Below are positions 10,081 through 20,137 of a stretch of 61,077 nt of DNA, in pieces. Source of the stretch: Planctomycetia bacterium. Lineage in GTDB: Bacteria > Planctomycetota > Planctomycetia > Gemmatales > Gemmataceae. Position 1 is the stretch's first letter. Each line of letters starts with the position of its first letter. Where the stretch lies: contig SYCV01000039.1 in assembly GCA_005786805.1 (NCBI GenBank), forward strand, positions 1 through 61,077, read 5' to 3'. Below the pieces are notes generated by a model. It worked only from the letters and a program-made list of their open reading frames with translations, had not been told where the DNA came from and did not search any database. A program made the position numbers and the translations under genes.

Positions 10081-11334
10081 ATGAAACTTAAAATTGCAGC
10101 GTTAATTGCCATGATAATTCCTGCTAGTTTGCTCCATGCCGAAAACTGGCCCGGATTCAGGGGCCCCACAGGCAATGGAAAATCCAGCGAAAAAAATCCC
10201 CCCACGGCTTGGTCTCCAAGTGAAAACATCAAATGGAAACTAAAACTTCCCGCGCCGGGGAGCTCCAGCCCAATCATTTGGGAGAACAAGATATTTCTCT
10301 CACAATCAATGAACAAGGAAGGATCGGAAAGAGCGCTTCTTTGCATTGACAGGAAATCCGGAAAGACACTCTGGCAAAAATCCGTCAACTATAATGAAAA
10401 AGAACCCACTCATTCCACTAACCCATATTGTTCCGGAACGCCCGTCACAGATGGGTCCAGGGTTATCGTGTCTTTTGGATCTGCCGGTCTTTATTGCTAT
10501 GATTTCGATGGGAATATTCTTTGGAACAAGGATTTGGGGAAATGCATTCATCTTTGGGGAAACTCATCCTCTCCGATTCTCCACAAGGACCTTGTGATTC
10601 TAAATTTCGGCCCGGGGGAAAACTCGTTTGTCGTTGCACTTGACAAAAACTCTGGGAAAGAAATCTGGCGGGCCAATGAACCAGGCGGTTCTTCCGCTCT
10701 TGAAAAAGGGCAGGACTGGCTTGGCTCCTGGGCAACACCAGTTATCCATTCCAGAAATAACTCATCCCAACTCATCATGTCCTGGCCAAACAACATCAAG
10801 TCCTACAATCCGGAAAACGGCAGTTTGATTTGGACATGCAAGGGGCTGACCAAACTGGTTTACACCTCCCCGCTGATAGAAAAAGATATCGTTGTCGCCA
10901 TGTCTGGCTATCATGGAAGCGCGATGGCTGTAAGAACAGATGGCTTGGGAGATGTTACAGAATCCCACAAGGTTTGGTTGAATACTTCAAAAAACCCACA
11001 GCGCATCGGCACAGGTGTCATTCACAACAACCACCTTTTCATGGCTAATGCCGGGCCGGGAAACATCCAATGTATCGATATCCTCACAGGCAAAGATCTC
11101 TGGGAAAACCAAAGACTAGGCGCCAACCATTGGGGCAGTATCATTTATGCTGATGAAAAACTATACGCAACAGACCAGAATGGTGACACATTCATACTGG
11201 AGGCAAAGCCTGTATTCAAACAACTTGGGAAAAACTCATTAAAAGAAAACACTGACGCAACCCTTGCAATTTCAAATAATGAGATTTTCATTAGAACTTA
11301 CCAGCACCTATGGTGCGTGAGCACACAAAAATAG
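10081..11334 (+). CDS. PQQ-like beta-propeller protein
   Basis: A 417-residue secreted protein. A clear signal peptide ends at Ala20 (LLHA), followed by the planctomycete-typical NWPGFRGPTGNGKS start of a PQQ-binding-like beta-propeller (WD40/PQQ repeats). Repeated blades containing GKTLW, GKEIW, GSLIW and GKDLW strands are spread over the length. In planctomycetes such proteins are abundant. Whether they bind pyrroloquinoline quinone and oxidise alcohols or sugars, or act as binding scaffolds, cannot be told from sequence. The ATG follows the esterase stop after one base, so translation is coupled. Confidence 0.85.
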   Translation: MKLKIAALIAMIIPASLLHAENWPGFRGPTGNGKSSEKNPPTAWSPSENIKWKLKLPAPGSSSPIIWENKIFLSQSMNKEGSERALLCIDRKSGKTLWQKSVNYNEKEPTHSTNPYCSGTPVTDGSRVIVSFGSAGLYCYDFDGNILWNKDLGKCIHLWGNSSSPILHKDLVILNFGPGENSFVVALDKNSGKEIWRANEPGGSSALEKGQDWLGSWATPVIHSRNNSSQLIMSWPNNIKSYNPENGSLIWTCKGLTKLVYTSPLIEKDIVVAMSGYHGSAMAVRTDGLGDVTESHKVWLNTSKNPQRIGTGVIHNNHLFMANAGPGNIQCIDILTGKDLWENQRLGANHWGSIIYADEKLYATDQNGDTFILEAKPVFKQLGKNSLKENTDATLAISNNEIFIRTYQHLWCVSTQK

Positions 11335-11416
11335 ACTGAAATTAATTGCGCAAACACTGTATTTTTTTTACTCTTAAATTTCATATTTGATTCCAGTTTC
11401 ATAATGAGTACGAAAA

Positions 11417-13174
11417 ATGAACCATTTGATCCTAGCTGCATTGGTCTTACTCAATCAATCCTACGGTCCAAAAATCAAACCATCTCCAGACAACATGCCT
11501 CCGGGATCCATAGGCAGAAAAATCCCCAGTTTTGTGATACCGATGCCCACTGGAAAAATTGCCTCCCTAACTGATTTTAATGAAAGTAAATGCCTGGTAT
11601 TCGTATTCCTAGGAGCCAACTGCCCCGTCAGCAACGCCTATATACCCACACTCAACGAGCTGGGGCAAAAATACAAAAAAACTGAAGTGCAATTTCTTGG
11701 TATTTACGCCAACCCTGGTGACACTAGGGAATCTATCGAAAAGCATGTCCGGGAATTCAAGATAAATTTCCCTGTTCTCGAGGACTTGGAACAAATTTCC
11801 CTAAGGCTTTTAGGAGCCCGGAGAACAAGTGAGGTTCTTGTTTTGGACCAAAGACGAACTGTGCAATATCAAGGAAGAATCGATGACCAAATCACCAATA
11901 CAGTCAGAAAAGAAAAAGCTGCAACGAATGATCTTTCCGACGCAATTGATCAAATACTCAACCTTAAAAAACCAATGGTGGCTTACACTGAATCACCCGG
12001 ATGCCTGATAACTCCCATCACCAAGGTGAATGAATCAAAGATCACCTACGCCTCCCATATCGCCGGTATTCTTCACAAACACTGTGCTGATTGCCATCAT
12101 CCTGGAACTGCCGCACCTTTCTCATTGCTTTCCTACGATGACGCCAAAAACAACGCAGCCATGATTAAGGAGGTAACGGGACTTCACATCATGCCACCCT
12201 GGCATGCTGATCCAAGGTATGGTCACTTTGCCAACGAGCGAAGATTAAGTTCTTCTGAAATTTCCCAAATAGCATCATGGGTTGATGGAGGTATGCCGGC
12301 GGGTGATCTTTCGAAAGCGCCTTCGCCTCCGGTCTTTCAGGAGGGATGGTTGCTTGGAAAGCCAGATATTGTGTTTCAAATTCCTGAAGAGGTAAAAATT
12401 CAAGCCAAAGGTACGGTGGGTTACAAATACTTCAAGACAAAAACAAACTTCAAGGAAGACATGTGGTTACAGGCAGCAGAGGCAAAACCCGGTAACCGAT
12501 CTGTGGTACACCACATAATTGTCTTTTATAAGGAACCTGGAATTGGCAAAAGGCCGGTATGGATTGCTGCAACAGCCCCCGGAGCGGCACCAGTCATTCA
12601 CCCCCAAGGAACCGGGAGAAGAATTCCCGCGGGATCTGAAATTATTTGGCAAATCCACTACACCCCGACAGGCAAGGAAGAAACAGATCGATCAGAGGTA
12701 GCATTTGTTTTCTGCAAGGATAAACCCAGGCAGAATGTAGAGACTCATGGTATCGCGAATTCCATGTTTCTTATACCGCCACTCGCTTTTAACCACGAAG
12801 TAGTATCTTCAATCACCGCCAAAAAAGATGCCGTAATACTGGCGTTTTTTCCTCATATGCACCTTAGAGGTAAAGATTTTGAATACCAACTCCACCACCC
12901 TGATGGCAAAATTGAGACCATACTCTCCGTTCCGCAATACGATTTCAACTGGCAAAACACATACCGTCTTAAAGAACCTCTTAAAGTTCCCAAAGGTAGC
13001 AAAATCAAATGCATTGCCCACTTTGACAATTCCAAGTTAAACCCAGCCAACCCTGCCCCTTGGAAACCTGTTTTCTGGGGTGAACAAACCTGGGAGGAGA
13101 TGATGATAGGGTATATTGATTTTTACTATGTGGATGATCTTGGATTACCTAAAAAGACAGCTTTGGCAAATTAA
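11417..13174 (+). CDS. Redoxin - cytochrome - copper monooxygenase-like fusion
   Basis: A 585-residue exported fusion. Order: a hydrophobic N-terminus; a redoxin/AhpC-TSA-like domain (about 33-195) with a single cysteine, ANCPVSNAY (Cys69), where thioredoxins have CxxC; a c-type cytochrome segment with CADCHH (C223/C226/H227); and a C-terminal domain resembling copper type II ascorbate-dependent (PHM-like) monooxygenases. The last contains VHHIIVF (His365-366) and PHMHLRG (His480, His482), the usual copper-ligand patterns. The parts suggest haem-to-copper electron transfer with oxygen chemistry, but no substrate is known. It is separated by 82 bp from the propeller gene, so it may share or restart the transcript. 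Confidence 0.83.
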   Translation: MNHLILAALVLLNQSYGPKIKPSPDNMPPGSIGRKIPSFVIPMPTGKIASLTDFNESKCLVFVFLGANCPVSNAYIPTLNELGQKYKKTEVQFLGIYANPGDTRESIEKHVREFKINFPVLEDLEQISLRLLGARRTSEVLVLDQRRTVQYQGRIDDQITNTVRKEKAATNDLSDAIDQILNLKKPMVAYTESPGCLITPITKVNESKITYASHIAGILHKHCADCHHPGTAAPFSLLSYDDAKNNAAMIKEVTGLHIMPPWHADPRYGHFANERRLSSSEISQIASWVDGGMPAGDLSKAPSPPVFQEGWLLGKPDIVFQIPEEVKIQAKGTVGYKYFKTKTNFKEDMWLQAAEAKPGNRSVVHHIIVFYKEPGIGKRPVWIAATAPGAAPVIHPQGTGRRIPAGSEIIWQIHYTPTGKEETDRSEVAFVFCKDKPRQNVETHGIANSMFLIPPLAFNHEVVSSITAKKDAVILAFFPHMHLRGKDFEYQLHHPDGKIETILSVPQYDFNWQNTYRLKEPLKVPKGSKIKCIAHFDNSKLNPANPAPWKPVFWGEQTWEEMMIGYIDFYYVDDLGLPKKTALAN

Positions 13175-13332
13175 TCGTCATAAGCATGAGCAAATCATTG
13201 CTATATTCATTCCATTAACCAGTGAAATGATTGCAAATTTATTCTGAAAGCCTCATAATCATTTATATTCTGGTTGTCCCACTGTAGGATATCCAAACCT
13301 TCCCCCCAAAGGCGACACAAGGCCTTGGTAAA

Positions 13333-14709
13333 ATGTTTGAATACAAACTAAACACGAAAAATAAACCCACAAGGCGAAACTTGCTTGAAATTGGTTCTCT
13401 GTCCGCCTTGGGTTTGACCCTTCCTCATTTTCTGCTAGCAGACCAAAAGCAAAAACCTAACAGTGCCAAATCGTGTATTTTCATTTATCAATATGGTGGT
13501 CTTAGCCAGCTTGATTCATGGGACCCAAAGCCAGATTCCCCCGAAGGCATCAGGGGGCCATACAAGACCATTGCAACTCGTATCCCCGGTTTCAGAACAG
13601 GGGAGTTGATGCCAAAACTGGCGCAGAGAGCCGACAAATACACCGTGATTCGCTCCATGAGTCATTCAGTTCCCGTGCATGACATTGCGAATAGAATGCT
13701 GCTTGCCGGCCAATCGAACCCCCCGATGAACGCACCTTCCTTCGGGTCCATATTATCCAAATTAAAACCAAGCCCGGGAGATGTTCCATCCTATGTTTGG
13801 CTTCAAAAATTTGGTGGCGGAGCTTCCCCACCTGACAGCACTTATTTGACCGGTGGATATCTTGGAATGGGAAACAGTCCCCTTCTTGTTGGAACCACAC
13901 ATCTTGAAAACCCATCCATACCTGGTTACAAAATCAAAGCTTTCGAGTCATCAGGCTTTTCCCATGAGCAACTTATCAGTCGAAAAAATTTACTTTCAAA
14001 AATCGAAGAATCGTCAAACAGTGATAAACCCAGGCACTCCATAAGTGACTTCCGTGAAAAAGCCTTCAACATCCTGACCGGGGACAAGGCTAAAACAGCA
14101 TTTGATATTGACCGGGAGCCCACAAAAACACGTGAACAATATGGAATGCACCCAATGGGGCAAAATCTCCTGTTGGCGCGAAGGTTGATCGAGTCCGGGG
14201 TTCGCACCGTTGGTGTTGTGGCTTGGACCGGACTGGCCCCGAAAGACAAATTTGTAAGCTTGGAAACATGGGACATGCATGGGAATGCAGGCATAAGTAT
14301 ATTTGAGAATGGCTGGAATGGCCTGGGTTGGGCACTACCTCGTTGTGACGAGGCTGTAAGCGCCCTCCTTGATGACCTTGAAACAAGGGGCATGCTTGAT
14401 TCCACCCTGGTGGTTTTGGTTGGGGAATTTGGCAGAACCCCAAAAATCAGCAAGGGTGGTTCCGCCATTGGCAGGGATCATTGGCCTAAATGCTATAGTG
14501 CGATGATCGCGGGTGGGGGCGCTAAAAAGGGATTGGTTTACGGGGCCTCCGATTCAACAGCAGCTTATGTGAAAGACAACCCTGTGTCTCCGGAGGATTT
14601 TTCCGCCACTATTTTGCATATGATGGGGATCGCCCCCGAAACCAGGCTTAGCCCGGATGGATTCACTCTTCCAGCAAGCATCGGCACCCCGGTACAAGGT
14701 TTGGTTTAA
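13333..14709 (+). CDS. DUF1501 family protein, Tat-exported
   Basis: A 458-residue DUF1501 protein with Tat motif TRRNLLEIG (arginines 14-15) and the QYGGLSQLDSWDPKP signature. It ends with the conserved GGGAKKGLVYGASD-type segment and a family-typical C-terminus. It starts a second plus-strand operon: the next gene (LamG-PSCyt/PSD1) begins three bases after its stop, and another DUF1501 gene follows that one. A PSCyt2-PSD1 gene flanked by two DUF1501 genes is less usual than the simple pair. The 158 bp upstream contain no recognisable gene and probably its promoter. Function unknown. Confidence 0.92.
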   Translation: MFEYKLNTKNKPTRRNLLEIGSLSALGLTLPHFLLADQKQKPNSAKSCIFIYQYGGLSQLDSWDPKPDSPEGIRGPYKTIATRIPGFRTGELMPKLAQRADKYTVIRSMSHSVPVHDIANRMLLAGQSNPPMNAPSFGSILSKLKPSPGDVPSYVWLQKFGGGASPPDSTYLTGGYLGMGNSPLLVGTTHLENPSIPGYKIKAFESSGFSHEQLISRKNLLSKIEESSNSDKPRHSISDFREKAFNILTGDKAKTAFDIDREPTKTREQYGMHPMGQNLLLARRLIESGVRTVGVVAWTGLAPKDKFVSLETWDMHGNAGISIFENGWNGLGWALPRCDEAVSALLDDLETRGMLDSTLVVLVGEFGRTPKISKGGSAIGRDHWPKCYSAMIAGGGAKKGLVYGASDSTAAYVKDNPVSPEDFSATILHMMGIAPETRLSPDGFTLPASIGTPVQGLV

Positions 14710-14712
14710 ACA

Positions 14713-17697
14713 ATGTTGAACAATTTAAAATTCATTTGTTTATGTTGCATTATTTTCACCTTTCCAATCGTCGCTATCGCCCAGTCCAAAGATGATATTG
14801 CGACAAGGATCATCCTAGAAAACTGCATTGACTGCCATTCAGGATCAAAACCCAAAGGTGGGTTGGACCTGACAACACGGGACAAACTTTTAATTGGTGG
14901 TGACAATGGCCCGGGCTTGGGAGAAAACAATAAAAATGGCCAATTACTTGAAGTGCTGAAAGATGGCCGGATGCCTCCCAAAAAACCATTGGATAAAACT
15001 TCAACCATGCACCTTATTAACTGGATAGCATCCGGAGCCAGATACCCGACTCCAAAAATAGATGCATTAAACACAACAACTTCAAAAAGGGCTGGCAAGG
15101 ACTGGTGGTCTTTTCAACCTTTGCAAATAAAACCTGTTCAAATAAATCACGATTCCCTCCCCGGTATGGAACCCTTGGACCATTTCATCGCCCAGGGGTT
15201 AAATCAAAAAGGATTAAAACCAAATGGGCTGGCTGAAAAAAGAACCCTGATAAGAAGAATAAGCCATGACTTAACAGGTTTACCACCCACCCCAAGTGAG
15301 GTTGAGGATTTTATCGCGGACAAATCCCCCACAGCTTATGTGAAATTAGTGGACAGGCTTCTTTCCTCACCAGCATATGGGGAAAAATGGGCAAGACATT
15401 GGCTGGATATCGTGCGATACGGGGAATCCGATGGTTTTGAAAGAAATGCTCCAAGGGCAAACGCTTGGTACTATCGGGATTGGATAATCAAGGCCTTAAA
15501 CAATGACATGCCCTATGACCAGTTCGTCAAAATGCAGATTGCTGGTGATAGCATTTTCCCGGGGGATTCGGACTCAATTTTCGCACTTGGTTTTCTGGTT
15601 GCCGGCATCCACAACACTGTCCTGGGATCCAACGCTGAGGCAAGGGAGCAGGCAAGACAAGATGAAATGGAAGATCTTGTTGGATCAATCGGACAGACAT
15701 TCCTGGGGCTAACCATAAATTGCGCCAGATGCCATGACCATAAGTTTGACCCGATTAGCCAGCATGATTATTACCAAATGACTGCGAATCTTTCAGGAGT
15801 AAGACAAGGGAATAAAAGCATTCCCAACATTAAAGTCGCACAGGAAATTGAAAAAGCCGGGAAAGAAAAATCATTCCTGGAAAAGGAACTTAATGAGATT
15901 GAAAAAATCGCCCTGCAAAAAATCAGTTCCGGGACTGGCCAGGTGGTATCAAGACCCATCGCAGAATGGGACTTCAGAAAAGGTCTTTCCGATATCCAAA
16001 AAAACTTGACTCTAAAGCTCGAAGGCGGTGCCATACTGACCCCTTCGGGTTTGGAATTTAATGGAAAGACCTCTGTTGCAAGGTCTTCAAAATTATCAAT
16101 AGGTCTACGGGAAAAAACATTGGAAGCTGTGGTTTTGCTGAAAAACCTGGAGCAAAAAGGTGGTGGCGTCATAACTGTTGAAACAACCAGCGGAAACCTT
16201 TTTGATTCCATAGTATTCGCTGAGTTAGAACCGGCAAAATGGATGGCGGGAAGCAATTTCCATCATCGCACCCAATCATTCAAGGGGTTAACTGAGAAAG
16301 AGGCTCAACTTAAACCAATCCACATAGCAATCACATACTCCGATGACGGCAAAGTGACAGCTTATCGTAATGGGGAAATTTACGGCTCCACTTATCAAAG
16401 CAAAGGTATCGCAGAATTTCCCGCTAACGACACCATCATCGCCATGGGTATCAGACACGAACCTCCCGGCGGAAACCATTCACTGGCTTGCACAATCGTC
16501 AAAGCGAGAGTTTTTGATAAATCCTTGAAACCGGAGGAAATCAAAACACTCCATAAAGAATCTGAGGTCTTTGTTTCTGAGAACCAGATAATCTCGAATC
16601 TTTCTTCTGATTTTCAAAAAAAACGACAAAGTATCATCGAATCGATCTCATCCATTGAGTCCAGATTAAAAGAATTAACGACCAAAAAAGATGATAGAAC
16701 GGTTTATTCAGCTATATCATCCACGCCCCTCCCAACACGGTTTTTAAACCGAGGCCAGGTATCGGACCCAGGAGACCAGGTTTCTCCGGGTTTCATCAAC
16801 ACCTTGACCTTTCCGGGAAACATACCCCCGGCGAATCCAAACTCCTCCGACATTGACAGAAGAGGCACACTTGCCCGGTGGATAAGTTCCCCTAATAACC
16901 CCTTATTTTCCAGGGTGATTGTAAACAGGATTTGGCAATACCATTTTGGAACCGGGATAGTGGACACACCCAGTGACTTCGGGTTCAATGGCTCAAGACC
17001 AACCCATCCCGATTTATTGGATTTTTTATGCGGACAATTTATTGAATCTGGATATTCAATGAAAAACCTACATCGGATGATTGTCCTTTCACGAACCTAC
17101 CAACAAGATTCAAAGCCATCTGATGAGGCCCTCAAAATTGATTTTGACAATCGAATGCTGTGGCGCTGGTCCCCAAGGAGGCATGATGCGGAAGTCTTGC
17201 GTGACTCCACCTTGAAAGTTTGCGGGACTTTGAACCAGGAAATGCATGGGGCAGGATTTTCGGATTACAAAACCGAGTCAAATAATGGAACCACATACTA
17301 TACGCCTTTGGATAAATTAGATTTCACTCTTTCAAGGCATAGCATATATCGTTTCACGCCTCGAGGAGCCAACCAAGGATTACTTGACAGCTTCGACTGC
17401 CCTGACAATTCCTCCGCGGCGCCAAAGCGAAGCAAAACGATAACCCCCATACAAGCAATGGCTTTTTGGAACGGGGAATTCACTCGGATTATCGCAGAAT
17501 CCTATGAAAAAAATCATGTGGGATTTTCCGCTCTTGGATCCACCGAACTTAAAATCAACCATATCTACAAAAATATTCTTCAGCGGCATCCGTCAAAAAA
17601 CGAATTAAAAATCGCAACTGATCTTGTTCAAAACCATGGATTACCACCTTTAATCCGAGTCCTTATAAATTCAAATGAATTTCTAACCATGGAATAA
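14713..17697 (+). CDS. PSCyt1-PSCyt2-LamG-PSD1 haem protein
   Basis: A 994-residue exported protein. A signal peptide (1-23) is followed by PSCyt1 with CIDCHSG (C38/C41/H42) and PKGGLDL, and by PSCyt2 up to CARCHDHKFDPIS (C337/C340/H341). A concanavalin A-like/LamG domain at about 417-615 (EFNGKTSVARSS, ITYSDDGKVTAYRNGE, ARVFDKSLKPEEI) sits inside the linker, and PSD1 spans about 675-994. The inserted lectin-like jelly roll suggests carbohydrate or surface binding, and the CxxCH motifs suggest covalent haem. It lies between two DUF1501 genes with gaps of three and six bases, so they are surely one transcript. Confidence 0.92.
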   Translation: MLNNLKFICLCCIIFTFPIVAIAQSKDDIATRIILENCIDCHSGSKPKGGLDLTTRDKLLIGGDNGPGLGENNKNGQLLEVLKDGRMPPKKPLDKTSTMHLINWIASGARYPTPKIDALNTTTSKRAGKDWWSFQPLQIKPVQINHDSLPGMEPLDHFIAQGLNQKGLKPNGLAEKRTLIRRISHDLTGLPPTPSEVEDFIADKSPTAYVKLVDRLLSSPAYGEKWARHWLDIVRYGESDGFERNAPRANAWYYRDWIIKALNNDMPYDQFVKMQIAGDSIFPGDSDSIFALGFLVAGIHNTVLGSNAEAREQARQDEMEDLVGSIGQTFLGLTINCARCHDHKFDPISQHDYYQMTANLSGVRQGNKSIPNIKVAQEIEKAGKEKSFLEKELNEIEKIALQKISSGTGQVVSRPIAEWDFRKGLSDIQKNLTLKLEGGAILTPSGLEFNGKTSVARSSKLSIGLREKTLEAVVLLKNLEQKGGGVITVETTSGNLFDSIVFAELEPAKWMAGSNFHHRTQSFKGLTEKEAQLKPIHIAITYSDDGKVTAYRNGEIYGSTYQSKGIAEFPANDTIIAMGIRHEPPGGNHSLACTIVKARVFDKSLKPEEIKTLHKESEVFVSENQIISNLSSDFQKKRQSIIESISSIESRLKELTTKKDDRTVYSAISSTPLPTRFLNRGQVSDPGDQVSPGFINTLTFPGNIPPANPNSSDIDRRGTLARWISSPNNPLFSRVIVNRIWQYHFGTGIVDTPSDFGFNGSRPTHPDLLDFLCGQFIESGYSMKNLHRMIVLSRTYQQDSKPSDEALKIDFDNRMLWRWSPRRHDAEVLRDSTLKVCGTLNQEMHGAGFSDYKTESNNGTTYYTPLDKLDFTLSRHSIYRFTPRGANQGLLDSFDCPDNSSAAPKRSKTITPIQAMAFWNGEFTRIIAESYEKNHVGFSALGSTELKINHIYKNILQRHPSKNELKIATDLVQNHGLPPLIRVLINSNEFLTME

Positions 17698-17703
17698 ACC
17701 AGC

Positions 17704-19113
17704 ATGCTGACAAACAACCATCGCAGATCGTTTATTTGCAATGCTAGCCGGGGACTTTCAATGGCGGCTCTCGCGACATTAATCAATGGCAATTCATTAG
17801 CATCAAGCCATAAACCTCCTGCCCCAAAAGCCAAGAGAATTGTCCAAATTTCCCTGGTGGGAGGGCTTTCCCATTTGGATTCATTTGACTACAAACCGGA
17901 ACTGTCAAAATTCCACGGAAAAAAACTTAACGCGGACAAGGCCCCCGATGTTTTTTTTGGTCAAATCGGACTCATCCGAAAAAACGACTGGGATTTCAAG
18001 CCTAGGGGAAAATCCGGACTGCATATTTCTGAAATGTTCCCTAACATTGCAAAATGCGCGGATGACTTGACCATCATTCGTTCCATGGTTTCAGACTCTG
18101 CAAATCATACCCCGGCGTTGTTTATAGAAAACAGCGGGTTCAGTTCGAATGGTTTCCCTTCCATGGGAAGCTGGATTTCATACGGCCTCGGTTCAGAAAA
18201 TTCAAACCTGCCAGTATATATTGTTCTTCCCGACGGCAGAGGCGAACCAAATGGCTGTGCCTCCAATTGGTCAAACGGATTCCTTCCAGCCAATCATCAA
18301 GGGACTATTTTTCAATCAGGGGATCAACCTTTAAAAAACTTGAAACCATCCCGTCCCCGTTCACCAACAGAAGAAAAAACCACCTTGGAATTTCTAAACA
18401 CAATGAATTCAGAGCATCTTGCCAGATTTCCGGGTGATACTCAGCTTGCCGCGCGCATAAAGTCACATGAAATGGCTGCCCGGATGCAACTTTCAGTTCC
18501 CGAAGCAACATCAATAAATAGCGAACCCTCGCACATACTCAAATTTTACGGCATGGATAATCCGGAAACCGCCGATTGTGCCCGAAGATGCATTCTCGCT
18601 AGAAGATTACTGGAACGGGGAGTGCGATTTGTACAGATATACTCCGGAGGTCCAATAGCGGGAAACCCACGGGCAAGCTGGGATGCCCACGAAAATGTAA
18701 AAGAAAATCATTCCAAGGAAGCATTAAAAATCGACCAGCCAGTGGCTGCATTGGTCATGGATCTTAAACAACGGGGTATGCTGGATGACACTTTGGTTTT
18801 ATTCACCACTGAATTTGGAAGAACCCCTTTCGCCCAATCCGCTTCTGGAACAATTGGAACTGGAAGGGATCATAACAAATACGCCTTTTCAATCTGGATG
18901 GCAGGGGCTGGGCTAAAAAATGGCATCTCTTTCGGGGAATCAGATCCAATTGGCTGGAAAGTCGCAAATAATCCCGTTGAATGGCATGATTTTCATGCGA
19001 CTGTACTTCATCTTTTGGGAATTGATCATGAACAACTGACTTTTTACCACAATGGCATTCAACGAAGGTTGACCAATGTGCATGGAAATATCATCAAGCA
19101 AATACTCGTATAA
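17704..19113 (+). CDS. DUF1501 family protein, Tat-exported
   Basis: A 469-residue DUF1501 protein; Tat-like N-terminus HRRSFICNA (arginines 7-8), then LVGGLSHLDSFDYKPEL, and a conserved MAGAGLKNGISFGESD segment near the C-terminus. It resembles the 7819-9252 protein more than the 13333 protein (both keep GRDHN in place of GRDHW and end with a YFHNG/FYHNG stretch). This suggests two DUF1501 subtypes within one operon. The start is six bases after the PSCyt gene. Function unknown. Confidence 0.92.
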   Translation: MLTNNHRRSFICNASRGLSMAALATLINGNSLASSHKPPAPKAKRIVQISLVGGLSHLDSFDYKPELSKFHGKKLNADKAPDVFFGQIGLIRKNDWDFKPRGKSGLHISEMFPNIAKCADDLTIIRSMVSDSANHTPALFIENSGFSSNGFPSMGSWISYGLGSENSNLPVYIVLPDGRGEPNGCASNWSNGFLPANHQGTIFQSGDQPLKNLKPSRPRSPTEEKTTLEFLNTMNSEHLARFPGDTQLAARIKSHEMAARMQLSVPEATSINSEPSHILKFYGMDNPETADCARRCILARRLLERGVRFVQIYSGGPIAGNPRASWDAHENVKENHSKEALKIDQPVAALVMDLKQRGMLDDTLVLFTTEFGRTPFAQSASGTIGTGRDHNKYAFSIWMAGAGLKNGISFGESDPIGWKVANNPVEWHDFHATVLHLLGIDHEQLTFYHNGIQRRLTNVHGNIIKQILV

Positions 19114-19123
19114 AATTCAAATC

Positions 19124-20131
19124 ATGAAAAAACCAACCTTATCAATAGCCATCAAATTCGCATGTTTATTATTTATTTCCCAAATTTTCCCTTTGATATC
19201 ATTTGGTACTGAAGACCAGGAGATAAAAAAATCGTTGGATTTACTTCGAATCGCAGCAAAGGGACATATTGAAAAAAAGAGTTGTTTCGCCTGCCATAAC
19301 CAGGCTTTTCCAATGCTCGCCTTTTCAACCGCCATCAAAAAAAATTATCCGATTCCAAGTTCAGAGATCAAGGCGCAGACCGATTTCATCTTAAATTTTT
19401 TACAAAAGAATGAGGAGAGATACCTCCAGGGAAAGGGGACTGGTGGAGATGCCGACACCGCCGGGTATGCTATGCTGACTCTTGAACTTGCGGGAATCAA
19501 GCCAAATAAAACCACCGACGCCGTGGTGGTTTATTTTTTAAAGCACCAGGCAGCTAATGGATATTGGAAAGTGACATCGAACCGTCCCCCATCCGAGGCC
19601 AGTAATTTCACCACAAATTACCTGGCTATCCGCGCATTAAAATTTTGGGGAAGCCCCTCATTAAAAAAAGAAATCGAAGATAGATCTGGCAAATCTTTGT
19701 CATACATTCTGGAGACAAATCCCGTTTCAAACGAAGACCAGGTGTTTAAACTCCTGGCACTCAATGAACTCAATGCGGAAAAAAGTCAAATTCAAAGCTC
19801 CGCTGGCCAAATCATAGGCAGACAGAAACCTGATGGAGGCTGGGCCCAGATCGAAGGGATGGAAACTGATCCCTACGCAACTGCGACTGCATTGGTCTCA
19901 TTGCATATGGCCGGGATAATAAACAATGACAGCAAGGTTTTCAAGGATGGCATAAAATACCTTTCAGGCAAACGGAAAGAAGATGGTTCGTGGTTTGTAA
20001 AATCGAGAAGCAAACCTTTTCAAACCTATTATGAAAGCGGATTCCCGCACAAAAACGACCAATTCATATCAGTAACAGCATCAGGATGGGCGACAACGGC
20101 CTTGCTTCTTTCATTGCCGGAAAAGAACTAA
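19124..20131 (+). CDS. Haem-tagged prenyltransferase/squalene-cyclase-like toroid
   Basis: A 335-residue secreted protein. I chose the ATG at 19124 (MKKPTLSIAIKF, a good signal peptide) over 19076, which overlaps the DUF1501 gene. After the signal lies KKSCFACHNQ (C54/C57/H58), a c-type haem motif of the kind seen in PSCyt proteins. The rest shows alpha-alpha-barrel repeats with QxxDGGW/EDGSW signatures (QKPDGGWAQ, KRKEDGSWF) as in prenyltransferases and squalene-hopene cyclases. The DxDD catalytic motif of cyclases is not seen, so cyclisation activity is doubtful. It is last in the DUF1501-PSCyt-DUF1501 operon and convergent with the gene at 20138 (6 bp gap). Confidence 0.8.
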   Translation: MKKPTLSIAIKFACLLFISQIFPLISFGTEDQEIKKSLDLLRIAAKGHIEKKSCFACHNQAFPMLAFSTAIKKNYPIPSSEIKAQTDFILNFLQKNEERYLQGKGTGGDADTAGYAMLTLELAGIKPNKTTDAVVVYFLKHQAANGYWKVTSNRPPSEASNFTTNYLAIRALKFWGSPSLKKEIEDRSGKSLSYILETNPVSNEDQVFKLLALNELNAEKSQIQSSAGQIIGRQKPDGGWAQIEGMETDPYATATALVSLHMAGIINNDSKVFKDGIKYLSGKRKEDGSWFVKSRSKPFQTYYESGFPHKNDQFISVTASGWATTALLLSLPEKN

Positions 20132-20137
20132 TTTAAA

